From positions 53,501 to 117,500 of the forward strand of contig JAVKOQ010000162.1 of NCBI GenBank assembly GCA_031835245.1: a stretch of DNA of 64,000 bases. The letters run 5' to 3'. The notes beneath the pieces were generated by a model, which saw only the letters and a list, made by a program, of their open reading frames with translations, searched no databases and was not told where the DNA came from. The position numbers and the translations under genes were made by a program. Source of the stretch: Balamuthia mandrillaris. Its lineage: Eukaryota; Discosea; Longamoebia; Balamuthiidae. Below, piece by piece: positions 45,347-56,827 of this stretch. Position 1 is the stretch's first letter; each line of letters begins with the position of its first letter.

Positions 45347-47950
45347 CTTCTTCTTCTTCTTCTTCTTCTTCTTCTTCTTCTTCTTCTTCTCCTTCTTCTC
45401 CTTCTTCTTCTTCTTCCCAATTTTTCTTTTTTGAAAGTTTGCTGAAGTTTATTTCTGTTCGGTAATCAGAAATCAGACATGGTCATTCCAGGTTACTATA
45501 ATAACCCAGAAGAAACAGAGAAGGCCATTAAAGATGGATGGTTTTGTACCGGTACCTCTTTCTTCTTTCTCTGCCCTCTTCATTTTTTTAAGATTCTTCC
45601 ACTTACCCCTGTAAACAAAGGCGATATTGGAACTCTCATTGACGGCAAGTTACACATCATCGACCGAAAGAAGAATTTCTTCAAGCTAGCACAAGGAGAG
45701 TACGTCGCTCCAGAGCGACTCGAATCTATCTTCCTGGAGAGCCCTTTCCTGGACCAACTCTGCATTTGGGGAGACAGTCTCAAAGACTGTCTCATCGCCA
45801 TTTGTGTGATCAACAAGACAGTGGCAAAGGAATGGCTTCTACAGAACAAACAAATCGAGAAACAGAAAGAAAGAGAAGAAGAGGAAGATGATGAGAGTTG
45901 GGATGCACTTTGTCAGAATGTACAGTTGAAGAGGGCTGTGATGAAGGACTTTGGTCGAATCGCAGCTCATCACAAAGACGATTTGGCGGCCTACGAAGTG
46001 CCCCGTGGAGTAATTCTTGACGCTTGTGGGTGGAATGCTGACAATGGTCTTATGACTCCCACTAACAAAGTTTGTCGACGAGCGATCGCACAGCATTACA
46101 AGTACGTTTCCTACATTCTTCCTCTTTCTTGCTCCATTTTTTACTCAATTTTATTTCGTTTATTAAGGAAAGAGATAGAGAGTGCGTACCTTGAGTTGGA
46201 AGTAGATCGTTCCACGACCAAAGAGAAAGTATTTCAAGTGTTAAAACAGGTGTTGCCAGGTTTAAACGGAGGCGAAGAAGTTGCAGAGGAGGGAGACTTT
46301 TCAAGCTTGGGAGGAGACTCTCTCTCCGCTGTACAAGTCGTTCAACAGCTCAACGAAGCATTCCAAGTAGACATGCCACTCGATGTCTTCTTCCAACGAC
46401 AACAAAACGACAGTGGGGCTTCTATTGATGACCTCTCTCGGTGGATTGATCAACAGCTCTCATTCGCTTCTGTTTCATCTTCACCGTCATCTTCCACATA
46501 TTATTCATCATCTGCTTCTTATCGTCTTCGTTTAGCAACGTTCTCTGCGGATGCTCAGTTAGAAGCTACCATCACTTTACCCCCACAACCTTCATCATCG
46601 TCCTCTCCACATTATTTGCTCTGTCTCTCCTCTCCCAAGAAAGTGTTGCTAACGGGCAGCACCGGTTTTCTTGGCATATTTTTGCTGCAAGAGATCCTTC
46701 GTCAATGCCCCGAGGCTCAAGTGCTTTGCCTCGTTCGTGCCTCCAACGAACAAGCTGCCAAACAACGCATTCTTTCTGCTCTCCGCGACAGCATCCCTTC
46801 TGTTTCTTCTTTGCCTACGGACTGGGAGGAACGAATCGTTGCTCTGGTGGGAGATCTCAGCAAACCTCTCTTAGGGCTCTCCTCGGAGGAACAGTTTGCG
46901 GAGCTCTCTCGCTCGTTGGACGCTATCTACCACAACGGCGCTATGGTGCATGGCGTGCTCTCCTACGAGAGCTTGAAAGCGGCCAACGTGGAGGGAACGA
47001 GGGAGGTCTTGCGGTTGGCCTGTTCGGGAGGAGGTCGTTTAGCGCTGCATTACGTCTCGACGTTGAGCGTATTTGATAGTGTTGGTGTTGAAAGTGGTGA
47101 GGAAGAGGAAGGTCGTCTCTTGTACGAAGACTTGTCGTTGGAACGTGCGAAAGAAGGTTTGCCCTATTGTGGTGGTTATAGGTTCGTTTTAGTTTTGCTT
47201 TTGCTTTCGTTTACGTTTTTCTTCTCCTTCTCTTCCTCTTCTCACACTCTTTGTTTCTTCTTTGGAAAACACAACAGTCAAAGCAAGTGGGTGGCAGAGC
47301 GTTTGGTGCAACAGGCCAAAGCAAGAGGGCTGCCTGTGACCATCTTCCGACCAGGTACCATCGGCGGCCACTCTCTCCACGGTTTCAGCAACAAGAACGA
47401 TTTTCTCGGGCGAGTCATCTGCGGCTTGGCTCATATGAACTGTTACCCTTCTGCTTCCTCTCTTCAAGAAGAAGAACCAGACTTCAACATGGCACCAGTG
47501 GATTGGGTCGCCTCTTCGATCGTTGCTTTGAGCAGAGAGGAGAGTTCCTTGGGGAAACACTTTCATCTCATTCACCCTCACAGCGATGCCCTCAAGTTGA
47601 GCCACGTCGTCAAGTTTATCGACTCGTGGAAAGAGAAGAGGGAGAAAGGAGGAGGCATGAAAGCGATACCTTATGTGGAATGGTATGATAGGTTGAAGCA
47701 TGATTCGACTGGCAGAAACGTTCTTCTCCCGTTGATATCTTCTTTCTCAGCTTCTCCGAATGGATTTCCCATCAAAGCTAAACGCAACATCAGTTTAGTC
47801 AACACGATTCGTTCTTTGGAGGCTCTTCACCAAGGAGAAGATGAAATGCGAGAGAAGAAAGAAGAACAAGACGGCGGGTGTCCTCCCATCACAGAAGACG
47901 TGTTTCATCGTTATCTTGACTTCTTTGCTAGCATCGGATTCTTGCAATAG
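43054..47950 (+). CDS. Carboxylic acid reductase-like enzyme (adenylation, carrier, reductase) with N-terminal degenerate ZZ finger
   Basis: Modular enzyme expected to activate a fatty or aryl acid as acyl-AMP, load it on a phosphopantetheine arm and reduce the thioester to an aldehyde with NADPH. Residues 59-95 form a ZZ-type finger (CDEC...DLCESC); the middle Cys pair of a full ZZ is Ser/Val here. The adenylation domain follows: LCYTSGSTGVPKGAIITD, VYDGYGATECGS, IDRKKNFFKLAQGEYVAPER, the last close to bacterial CARs. The carrier site is SSLGGDSLSAVQ (about 46300). The reductase domain has VLLTGSTGFLGIFLL and GGY|SQSKW, supplying the Tyr-x-x-x-Lys pair across an intron. About ten exons; introns carry TTC, CT and GCT repeats. 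The ATG at 43054 has a GTCGAC element 44 bp upstream. Stop at 47948-47950. Confidence 0.88.
43951..44030. repeat. (TTC)n microsatellite in a CAR-like intron
   Basis: Long trinucleotide run between the exon ending in the IPIPIHTTI region and the exon starting DSNSIKHIINN. It stays open in several frames and must be removed for a sensible adenylation domain. Confidence 0.85.
44883..44940. repeat. (CT)n microsatellite in a CAR-like intron
   Basis: CT run with CCT interruptions on the coding strand. Confidence 0.85.
45262..45420. repeat. (GCT)n then (TTC)n compound microsatellite in a CAR-like intron
   Basis: About 14 GCT/CTG units followed by about 16 TTC units. The switch from GCT to TTC within one intron is unusual here; other intron repeats are mainly TTC, CT or CTTT. 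Confidence 0.85.
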
Positions 47951-48072
47951 GTGAAGAAAGAAGAGAAGCGCAAAGTTGGAAGAAGGAACAGAAAGAGAAG
48001 ACAGAAAAACAAAAAGAGGCAGTATACAAAGTTGAATTGTACAACAAATAAAACACTACAACCATCGCTCTG

Positions 48073-49410
48073 TCAAAGCAGAACAGTCTCTAAATCCTGG
48101 TTAGATATCGTCTTATAAAACTGGAGCAGACTCATTGGCCGGACGTTGGTTTGGCTCATGATGTCGTTGCGATAGCGCTCGTATCGTTCCACGAGAGCTT
48201 TGTTTCTCTGCAGTTCTCGCTCTGTTATCGTTCTTCCTCGTTGTAGCCGCACGGCGTCTGGACTCTTTATATTTCTCTGTTTAACGTTATTTTGTTAGAA
48301 GGGAAAGAAGAGAGACAGAGTAGGGATAGTAAGGAGTGATACCTCAGGCTTCCACACATAAGCAGCAGATTCCTCTTCGGCCAACTGAACAGAGTCGATG
48401 TTGGCAAAGTAAGCAGCCTTTTCCGCAAGTTCCCGTTTGAGGTTTTCTTCCTGTTGTCTCAACGCCTCTTCCAGCTCCTTTGCTTTCTCCTCTGCAGTCT
48501 TTCTGCTGCGAGGAGACTTCTTCAATGGAGAGCCAACAGCATCGGCAGAGAGAAGATCGGATGAGGCCGAACGTGCTTCTCCATTTGCACTCTTCCTTCT
48601 TCGTTTCGTTTGTTGCTGTCGTTTAGTTCGTTTCTTGTTTTTGTTAGCGGTGTAGTCTTCATCGCTGTTACCTTCTTCTTCTCCTTCTGATGAGTCCGCT
48701 GTTTGTGTTTTTGTTTTTTGTCGACCTCGAAAAGAGGACGGAGAGAGCGTCCTCCTGCGAAGTTCAGCCACCTTTTTGGTGCTGCTGACAGCGTTTCGTT
48801 TCGATGCGGTCGCTTTTGTCTTCTTCTGCGGTGTCTTTGCTAGCTCTTCTTCGCTGTCTTCTTCTTCCATATGGTCTTTTTGTCGTTTTGTTGCTCCGCC
48901 ATTTCCGTTGTTAGCATTCTTGCCACTGAACGACAACCTCCGTTTTGCTGTTCTTCTTCCTTTTGGTTTCTCTCGCTCTTGCTCTTGCTCTTTTTCGTTT
49001 TCACTTTCTTCTTCTTCCTCTGGTCTTTCTTGAGATGAAACAGTTGTTGTTTTTGTGGCAGCAGCAGTGTCAACAATAGGAATCACTCGAGGAGAAGAGG
49101 AAGAAGAGGAAGAGGGCTTGGTGGTCGTTGGAAGGCGTAATGGAGTGGAACCGCGCTGATGGTTTGTGGAGCGCCCATAGGTTCTCCTCGTTGTGGTGGT
49201 AGAGAGACGCTCGTCTTGTTGTTTCGTGGGCCGTTCTTCCCCCGTTTCTTTCTCTTTCTCCTTCTCTTGTTCTTCTTCCTCCTCCTGTGGGGAAAGCTCT
49301 AAATCAGAGGAAGAAAGGGCAGAGGTCCCCTCCACCTCGAAGATGTCGCTCAGATCATCTTTTCTGCCGCGTGGAGCGCCTTTTCTGCTTCTCTTCCTCG
49401 AGGATGCCAT
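48073..49410 (-). CDS. Low-complexity charged protein, probably nuclear
   Basis: I do not recognise a family. Two exons (49410-48343 and 48276-48073) give about 425 residues. The first 330 residues are Ser/Lys/Arg/Glu-rich with AT-hook-like and nuclear-localisation-like clusters (KPKGRRTAKRR, KKRTKRQQQTKRRRK). The C-terminal 100 residues look more structured: a Glu/Leu/Lys helix (KAKELEEALRQQEENLKREL), then AYFANIDSVQLAEEESAAYV and, after the intron, ERELQRNKALVERYERYRND and MSLLQFYKTISNQDLETVLL. The composition suggests a chromatin protein; the FANIDSVQL motif recalls short C-terminal motifs of cohesion regulators, but this is only a guess. Confidence 0.7.
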
Positions 49411-49788
49411 CCTTTTATCCCGCCCCCCTCTTTTCGTGCTACCTCGTCGCTTGTCTCGCTCTCTCTCTCAGCGCCACACACTACCGTCTTTTTTCGTTTT
49501 TGACCGTTTTTTTTATACTCAAATTTTTCTTGGAACATTTTCACTTTCTATTTTTTCATGTCCACGTCGACATGAAATAGAACCCTTCCCAATGAAAAAA
49601 AAAAGAAAGAAAAAAGAAAAAAGAGTAGCGGAGGGAGCAAGAGAGAGTGTGTTGTTCTGCTACTACTCGGCCTCTCACTGCTGACCCCACCACTGGCGCT
49701 GGTTGCTACCGCTATCTCTCTTTTTTTTTCTCCTCCCCTTTTCGTAGTTCCACTCGAGCATTGTTTTTGTTTTTTTAAGGAAAAAAGT
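49411..49788. promoter_or_regulatory. Divergent promoter of the charged nuclear gene and CSTF3
   Basis: 378 bp with GTCGAC at 49566-49571 inside the imperfect dyad CATGTCCACGTCGACATG (49557-49574). No other open frame of note. Confidence 0.45.
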
Positions 49789-50887
49789 ATGGAAGCGCCT
49801 TCATCTGCTGCGAACGATGTGACCAACGGCGCTGCTGTTGCTGGTGCGGAGAATAGTCAACCCACAGCGATGACCCTGGAGGAAGAGAAGGAAAAAAGAG
49901 CACACAAACCAGGTGCGCCCGTCAGTTCAAAAGGAGCGCCTTCGTCTTCCAACAGTGGCTCTTCTTCTTCTTCTTCTTCTTCTTCTTCTTCTTCTTCTTC
50001 TTCTTCTTCTTCTTCCTCGTCATCGGCCCCACCAACCAAAAAGATTAAAAAAGCAAAAGAAAACCGTTCTCCTGCTTCCTCTCCTTCTTCTTCTTCCGCT
50101 GCCTCTTCTTCCTCAGATCTGCCCTCTTTTCCACGCACTAAACGCACTGGTAGAGCGGAGCTAGAGGAGAGGTTAGCACAGAACAAGTTTGATCGAGAGG
50201 CATGGTGCACTTTGCTTTCGGAGGCAGTGGCCTCCGCAGATATGGATTTTATCTGCGATTCCTTTGAGCGCTTTCTCGTTGTCTTTCCAACCGCTGTACG
50301 TCGTTGTTGGTCTTTTGTTGCATCGTTATTTTCATTATTCATAGTTATGCTTTCTTTTGTCTCTGTTTCCTCTCTCTCTCTCTTTGGAAATTGGCGATAG
50401 GGAAAGTACTGGAAGCAATATGCAGAGATAGGTATCAAAGCAAAGAACTATGAAATGGTAGAAAAGATCTTTCGGCGTTGCTTGCTCTCCGTGCCTGATA
50501 TAGAGTTGTGGCGGTGTTATCTCTCCTACATCCGGTTGATAAAAGAGGATAAGCCCGATGGAGATGCTTCCATTACTCAAGCCTTTGAATTCGCGTTGGA
50601 TCACATGGGAATGGATATGGAATCTAGCCCTATATGGAGAGATTATATTGCCTTTCTCAAAAGCAAGAAGGTTTGTTGGCCTCTTTCTCTTATCTCTTTC
50701 GCTTACAACGTTGTGTATAATAACCAACGAACAGACTGCAAGCCAATATGAAGAAAGTCAAAAAATGGTGGCTGTAAGAAAGGTATACCAAAAGGCAGTT
50801 TGTACTCCAATGCTTCAGTTAGAGAGTATTTGGAAGGAATATGACGCTTTCGAAAATGGGTTGAGTAAAGTTTTGGTACTGCTCTCT

Positions 50888-50938
<51 letters not shown>

Positions 50939-51705
50939 GCACAACACTTTCGAAAAAGGCCAAAGCTTTGTTGGCTGAATATGGTGGAAAGTATATGACA
51001 GCAAGGGCCGTCTATCGTGAACGCAAAGGCTACCTCGAGGGCCTCCTTACGAGTCTTTTGCCTACACCTCCTAATCCTCATGACCATCAACAGGTTTTTA
51101 AACTTTCCATGCCTTTTGTTTCCCTTTGTTTTTATTAATTCTTTGTTTTCTTTTCTTCACCAATGTTTTCATTGACGTGCAGGTTTATCTATGGAAACGG
51201 TTATTAGCTTATGAGAAAACAAATCCTCAACGCTTAGATCCTGCCACACTTCGGAAACGCGTTATTCAGTCCTACAATCAATGCCTTCTGTGCATGTATT
51301 ACTATCCGGACGTATGGTACGAGGCAGCTATGTATCAACAGGAGTCCGGCTCGATGGAGGAATGCTTGGCTTTCTTCAAGAGAGGAGTCGAAGCTTTGCC
51401 ACGTAGTTTGTTGCTTCATTTTGCTTATGCGGATCTCTTGGAGTCTCAAAAGAGAGTTCCTGTATGTTTAGTTTTTAAACATTTTTTGGCATTGTATAAT
51501 GACTGCTCTCTCTCTCTCTCTCTCTCGCCTAATAGGAAGCAAGGGGGGCATACGAATCATTGCTGAATCACACGAAAGAACCGCTGGCTTACATTCAGTT
51601 CATGCGTTTTGCAAGGCGTGCAGAGGGCGTAGACTCGGCAAGAAAAGTGTTTATTGCAGCGCGAAAGAGTCCTTCCTGCACCTTCCACGTTTACGTTGCT
51701 TCTGG

Positions 51706-51748
<43 letters not shown>

Positions 51749-52979
51749 GCTTTCCCTCTCCCTCACTAATTTTTCCTGTCGATAGCTCTTATGGAGTTTT
51801 TTCTCAACAAGAATACGGAAGTGGCTCGTAATATCTTTGAGTTAGGGTTGAAAAAATTTACGGATGAACCTGCCTTCATCACAGAATACGCCAACTTCCT
51901 CACACACTTAAACGAAGAAAAAAGTAAGCACTTTTTCTTTTCTTCTCCTTCTCCTCGTACCTAACCTTCATCTCATTCTTACACTTAACAGACTTACGAG
52001 TGCTTTTCGAGCGAGTTCTCTCCTCCATCCCAGAGGAGAAAGCCCGAACGCCAGAGAATGTGGAGCTATGGAGAACCTTTTTGAATTTTGAGCGCACCTT
52101 TGGCGACCTTTCTGGCGTGCTCAACGCCGAAAAGCGCTTCCAACAAATCTTCTCTGAGTTAGGTTCGTATTTCTTATTAAAATTTTTTTGTTACAAATCT
52201 CATCTTAATCATGTGTATTAAAAGATCCATCTGGCATTTTCACTCTTGTGGAACGATATCGCTATGACCAACTGTGGCCATGCACCACCGAGGAAATGGC
52301 CTCCTTAGGCATTGCCAAAGAGAAAACCAAGAGCAAAGGCAAAGGCAAAGGGGGAGATGAGCAAGAGGCCATCGAAGCCGCTCGAACCGCCGCAAGAGCT
52401 TTTGCTCGTCCTGACTTCTCCAAAATGTCTCCCCTCTCTCCCGAACTGACCAGCCAAAACCTTCCCTCAGCCTCTTCTTCTGCTTCCTCATCTCTATCAG
52501 CATCAACCTCTTCCTCATTATCAGATGCAAGAGGAGCATCATTGCTTCCTACCCCAACCGATGTTGGAGATGGAACTCTTCCTCCAGTGCCTCCCGCCGT
52601 TCTGCATTTGCTTTCTCTGCTTCCTCCGTCACACATGTTTCAAGGCCCCTTTCTAGATGCAGATAAGATGTTGGATGCGTTGAGAGAGGCGCCCATTCCC
52701 CCAGCTGCCATGCAACAAGCCTTCATCAACATGAAGAAGCGCAAAGTGGAAGAAGTCGCAATGGCTCCTGGCGGCGGAGGAGGGCCAAAGAGTCCACCAT
52801 CAACTTCCTCCTCCTCTTCTTCTTCAAATTCCTCTTCTTCTTCTGCTCCAACTGCATCTTCTTCATCTTCTGCAACTTCATCATCAGCCACAACAACCAC
52901 AACCAGTGTTCCTGTTCAACCCCCTTCAGAGGATATCTTCCGGAAGCGACAAGCAGCAAAGCTTTCTCGATTTTCGTGA
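49789..52979 (+). CDS. CSTF3: Cleavage stimulation factor subunit 3 (CstF-77/Rna14)
   Basis: Scaffold of the mRNA 3'-end cleavage machinery made of HAT repeats. The N terminus is low-complexity with a Ser run of about 25 (TTC codons, 49966-50020) and a KKIKKAK patch. HAT repeats start at RAELEERLAQNKFDREAW and continue through KYWKQYAEIGIKAKNYEMVE, IFRRCLLSVPDIELWRCYL, YYPDVWYEAAMYQQESGSME and NVELWRTFLNFERTFGDLSG to LVERYRYDQLWPC. The C-terminal part is Pro/Ser-rich with the helix PPAAMQQAFINMKKRKVEE and the final EDIFRKRQAAKLSRFS. About ten exons; introns near 50889-50934 and 51714-51745 are CT repeats. The stop lies 76 bp from the convergent TMEM135 stop. Confidence 0.92.
50889..50934. repeat. 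(CT)n microsatellite in a CSTF3 intron
   Basis: About 20 CT units on the coding strand. Confidence 0.85.
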
Positions 52980-53055
52980 CACCTTTTAAAAAGGGTATTT
53001 GCACTTTTTTTTTTTGAAACAGAAAAACAAATAAAAGGACGAAAGAGAAAGAAAG

Positions 53056-53365
53056 TTAATAAATGCCAAAGAGCCAATTCATGGCGACGGCGGGTTGCTT
53101 CGTGTGGTGGTGAAGCATGACCGCAGCGGAGAGGCAGATGGCGAGGAGGGAGAGCGAGCGAGGGACAGGCAGGCGATAACGTTCCAGCATGTAGCGGTAG
53201 AGGCTCTCCAAGGCGAATGTCAGGCAGTACGCTGCTAGCTCGGGTCTTCGGCTGGGCCGTTCGATGAGAGTGGCAAGACCAGCCACCCAGAGATGCAGCA
53301 AGAATGAAGTCCGTCCCATCTTTCCTGGATAAAATCTTTTGGGTGGGTTATGGTGAGTTTGGCGA

Positions 53366-53403
<38 letters not shown>

Positions 53404-54979
53404 CAGAGAGAGCAGTAAGGAGCAATAAAGGAGGAGACAGGGAGAGGGAGAGAGAACTTTGTCTGAGGAAAGAGGAGGGAGGGGGAGAATCTACCTATAA
53501 AACAGACATCCCGAAATGTAGGCCAGACAACAGTAGGCAGCCAAAAAGGCAGATGACTGTGCAACATTGAGCACCAGCCTTTTCACTGACTTGTGCTTGG
53601 CGAAGATAAAGAACACAAGGTAGAGGGGGATGTAAACTTTGACTGCCTTTTGGTAGCCGTTCAGGAAGAAAGAGATGCTGTGAGCGATACAGCCCTGGCC
53701 TGGATGCACCACTGGACAGTACTTGGAATTCTTGTTAGATAAAAAGAACGGGGAGAGAGAACGCTATTCTCACCTGCTGCCTCAAAACAGCAGTTGTATT
53801 AACCCTTGGATTGTCTTTCTGTCCATGTATATCCAGGAACCTGGGAGAGGAGAGAGGAGGGTATATCAGCAATGAAAAACATGCACGTGTGGACAAAGTG
53901 GCCATACTTTCGATAGCTTTTGGGGATATGCTGTCGAGAGATGATCCACGATGTCAGGATTTGAGCAGCAGAGATACACATGACGATAGTGGGTCCGTGT
54001 GGCACCGAAGGTAGAGGCAATGAGCGGGCAGCTCTCACCTAGAGAGAGAGAGAGAGAGAGAGAGAGGAAAGAGAGAATGAGTAAAAAAAAATAAGCAGAC
54101 GGAGCCAAAACAAACCAGACACCAAAACACGAACACAGAGTTGAGAAGAGATCTGTCGATTTTGATGGCGATGTAGGCTGCAAGAGCTCCAGACACGGCG
54201 TGCAAGGGCAGCTCGACACCGTGTCGTCCAAAGAAACCACCCAGCGAGGAGCGTCTCCACCTGCTGGTCGGGATGTTCGTCCATCGTAGCACTCTATCCA
54301 GCGCTCTTACCACCCCAACAAACATGCCTATGGCCAACCCTCTTCTCGCTCCCGTTACGCGCCTTGAGTGAGCGTTGGTAGAACATGGCGAGCGAGTGAG
54401 TGAACGAGCGAGAGAAGAAGAGGAGGAGCCGCAAAGCAGAGCAGCAGCAAAGGTTACCTTCTCAACAAAGTAAGGGGAACACAATAGATCAAGAAGCCTT
54501 AAAACACCAAGTGAAAGACAAATGAGGGCAAGCGTTCTAAGGAAAGAAGGAAACGTGATGGCTGCTTGTCAAGACGAAGCGTTACAAACCTTTGGCCACT
54601 CCTCTTAGCACGTAGAGGACCGGATTTTCAGCTTCTCGTTCCTCCCTGGTGCGCCCACGCAGCTTTCGAGCTACTTCCTTGGCTTGCTGCGTGTTCACAA
54701 TCTCCTTCAACGCAGTGACCAACCTTTCCGTCGCACTGCTGTAATAATACAGTATTTCGAGCCAACAAAAGAAAAACGTTAAGTCAACTTTTTGATGCGA
54801 CCGCCCCACCACTATAGCCCTAAAAGCCGCTATAGAGGCTCGGACGCTGTAACGAACCTGCTGCGAGGACGGGACACCCCATTGCTTTCCCCTGTGCCTG
54901 GTTGAGAGACTGCGTGTTGGCGACCCGCCTCGCCAGCAGGACTGGCGTCGTAGTTCCTCCCTCCTTGCACGTCCGCCAT
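53056..54979 (-). CDS. TMEM135: TMEM135-like multi-span membrane protein
   Basis: In animals TMEM135 is associated with peroxisomes and mitochondria (lipid handling and dynamics). The family-typical features are the HPGQGCIAHSISFFLNGYQK block, AVKVYIPLYLVFFIFAKH, and AGLATLIERPSRRPELAAYC near the end, followed by FALESLYRYML and the final MNWLFGIY. Exons as read: 54979-54858, about 54740-54584, about 54538-54455, about 54361-54112, about 54040-53907, 53840-53775, about 53735-53494, about 53331-53056. The last junction uses an acceptor after CCCAAAAG, giving FYPGKMGRTSFLLHLW in the conserved frame. Several hydrophobic segments are visible. The start MADVQGGRNYDASPAG fits a cytosolic N terminus, though the frame is open upstream. 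Confidence 0.85.
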
Positions 54980-55400
54980 GGCGAGCAGTAGTAACCCTAA
55001 GGCGGCGCAAAGATCATAAGATCTAAGGACAACGAAAAAAGAAATCACGACATTAGTCTTTTGGGCCAATGAGCATGTTTCCCGCCAAAACAACCCTTAG
55101 TAGTAACCCAGACCAGCGCTTCCACGAATTATCGATAATTACCTCGAGAAATTTCAAACAAATATGCAAAAAAAAAAGGCCCACGAATTATCGATAATTA
55201 CCTCGAGAAATTTCAAACAAATATGCAAATTATGAATTGTCGACAAAAAATACAAGATACACGAGAGAGGATAGGAGAGCGGTCCGCGAGATAGGACGTG
55301 AGCGCGGACACGAGACCAGACAGGAGAAACGGCTTTTCCCCTGTGAGGAAGTGCGGGTGGCTTTCTTGCTTTGCCCCAGTCATTCCCTGCTGGGCAGGGC
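54980..55400. other. TMEM135 upstream region / carrier 3' flank
   Basis: 421 bp between two minus-strand genes. It contains the 49 bp perfect direct repeat and a GTCGAC (listed separately). No gene is seen. Confidence 0.5.
55122..55244. promoter_or_regulatory. Perfect 49 bp direct repeat built of palindromes, plus GTCGAC
   Basis: Copies at 55122-55170 and 55181-55229 are identical and 59 bp apart start to start. Each contains the perfect 14 bp palindrome AATTATCGATAATT, then CTCGAG and GAAATTTC. GTCGAC follows at 55239-55244. All lie 143-265 bp upstream of the TMEM135 ATG. Confidence 0.85.
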
Positions 55401-56024
55401 TCACATCGAATCGTCCATGCCGAGAGCCTTTCTCGCCTGTTCGTAGACCACGTAGCTGATGCTGATGGCGGGAAGGGCTTTGAGGAAATTGGGGGCGATG
55501 CCCTTGTAGAGCCCGAGAATCCCGTCGCTCTGCACGGTCTTTAGGAAGCAGTCCGCCATGCCGCTGTAGACGACGGGCCTTCCTTTCATGCCCTGTGCCT
55601 GCATGCGCGTGCGGATGAGCTGCAAGGGGTAGGCCACCACTTGACCGCATGTGCTGCTGACAGCTCCGCAACCGAGCGAGGTCAGTATGCCGGTTTCCTT
55701 GCTGGCATTCCCCTTCTGGACCCACTCTTTCAGGGTGGAGTAGACTGCAAGGTCGACGCCAGCGTAGGGGATGATTCCAATCAATGAAGGAGCAAGCCCA
55801 CGGTAGAGTGCACGCACGCCTTCATGCTTTGCGATCTTGGTGATTGTATCAGCAATGCCAGAGTACTCGCCCGGCTTGGCCAGAGCTAACCGCGTCTTTG
55901 TTATCTCCAGCGGATAGATCATCGTCTGAGATACCACTCCCGCCATACTGCCTGGTAATGTGATAAGCCAGAGAGAGAGAGAGAAGAGAATGAGAGAATG
56001 AGAGTGAGAAGAGAGAGAAGAGAA

Positions 56025-56072
<48 letters not shown>

Positions 56073-56794
56073 TAGGTCATACCAGCAAGCAGTTTTTCGA
56101 GGACGGATGGTGTGTCACCTTTGCAAAGCATCTTCTTGAATATGTCGTAGGAGTAAAACTTGCATGCAGACTCTGGTGCAATCTTAATAACATTGGTTCC
56201 ATTTCCTCTAAAAAATGCCAACCATCCACCTTCTGCGTATATCTTTCGCAGTCCTTGCATCACTCCTGTGTACTCGGCCACTTGACCCGGACCTGCGACC
56301 TTGGATGGCGAGCTTTGTGCCTGCAGCAAGGTCTTCAGGCGATCAAAAGGAGCGGTGGCAGTTCGGCTGACAGTGCCGGCGATGGCCCCAGCGGTGAGGA
56401 TCTTCAGAGGAGTTGTGTTGAAGGTCTTAACCAAGCTGTCGTCCGGGATGGTCATGTCCTCTCCGAGGTCGAACTTGGGAATGCCAGAGGTGGACTTTAG
56501 CCAGTAGGTGAAGACGCTCTTCTGGGAGATCTTTTCTCCTTTCTTGTTGTTGGCTGCTGGGAAGAGCAGCAAAAAGTTGCGAAACTCGACGTAGCGGATG
56601 GTAGGGGCTTCTGGCCGCGTGGTGTTCATCTTGTGCATGAGCTTCTCGATGTCCTCGTCCTTGATGAGCTCTGGCTGGATGCCCAGTTTCAACAGGCCGG
56701 ATCGTATCTCCTGGGGCTCCAGCTCGCCATCATGATTCAGATCAATCTCCTTGAACACGTTGAAGAGTTCTGTTTGCAGAAAGAGAGAGAAAGA

Positions 56795-56827
<33 letters not shown>

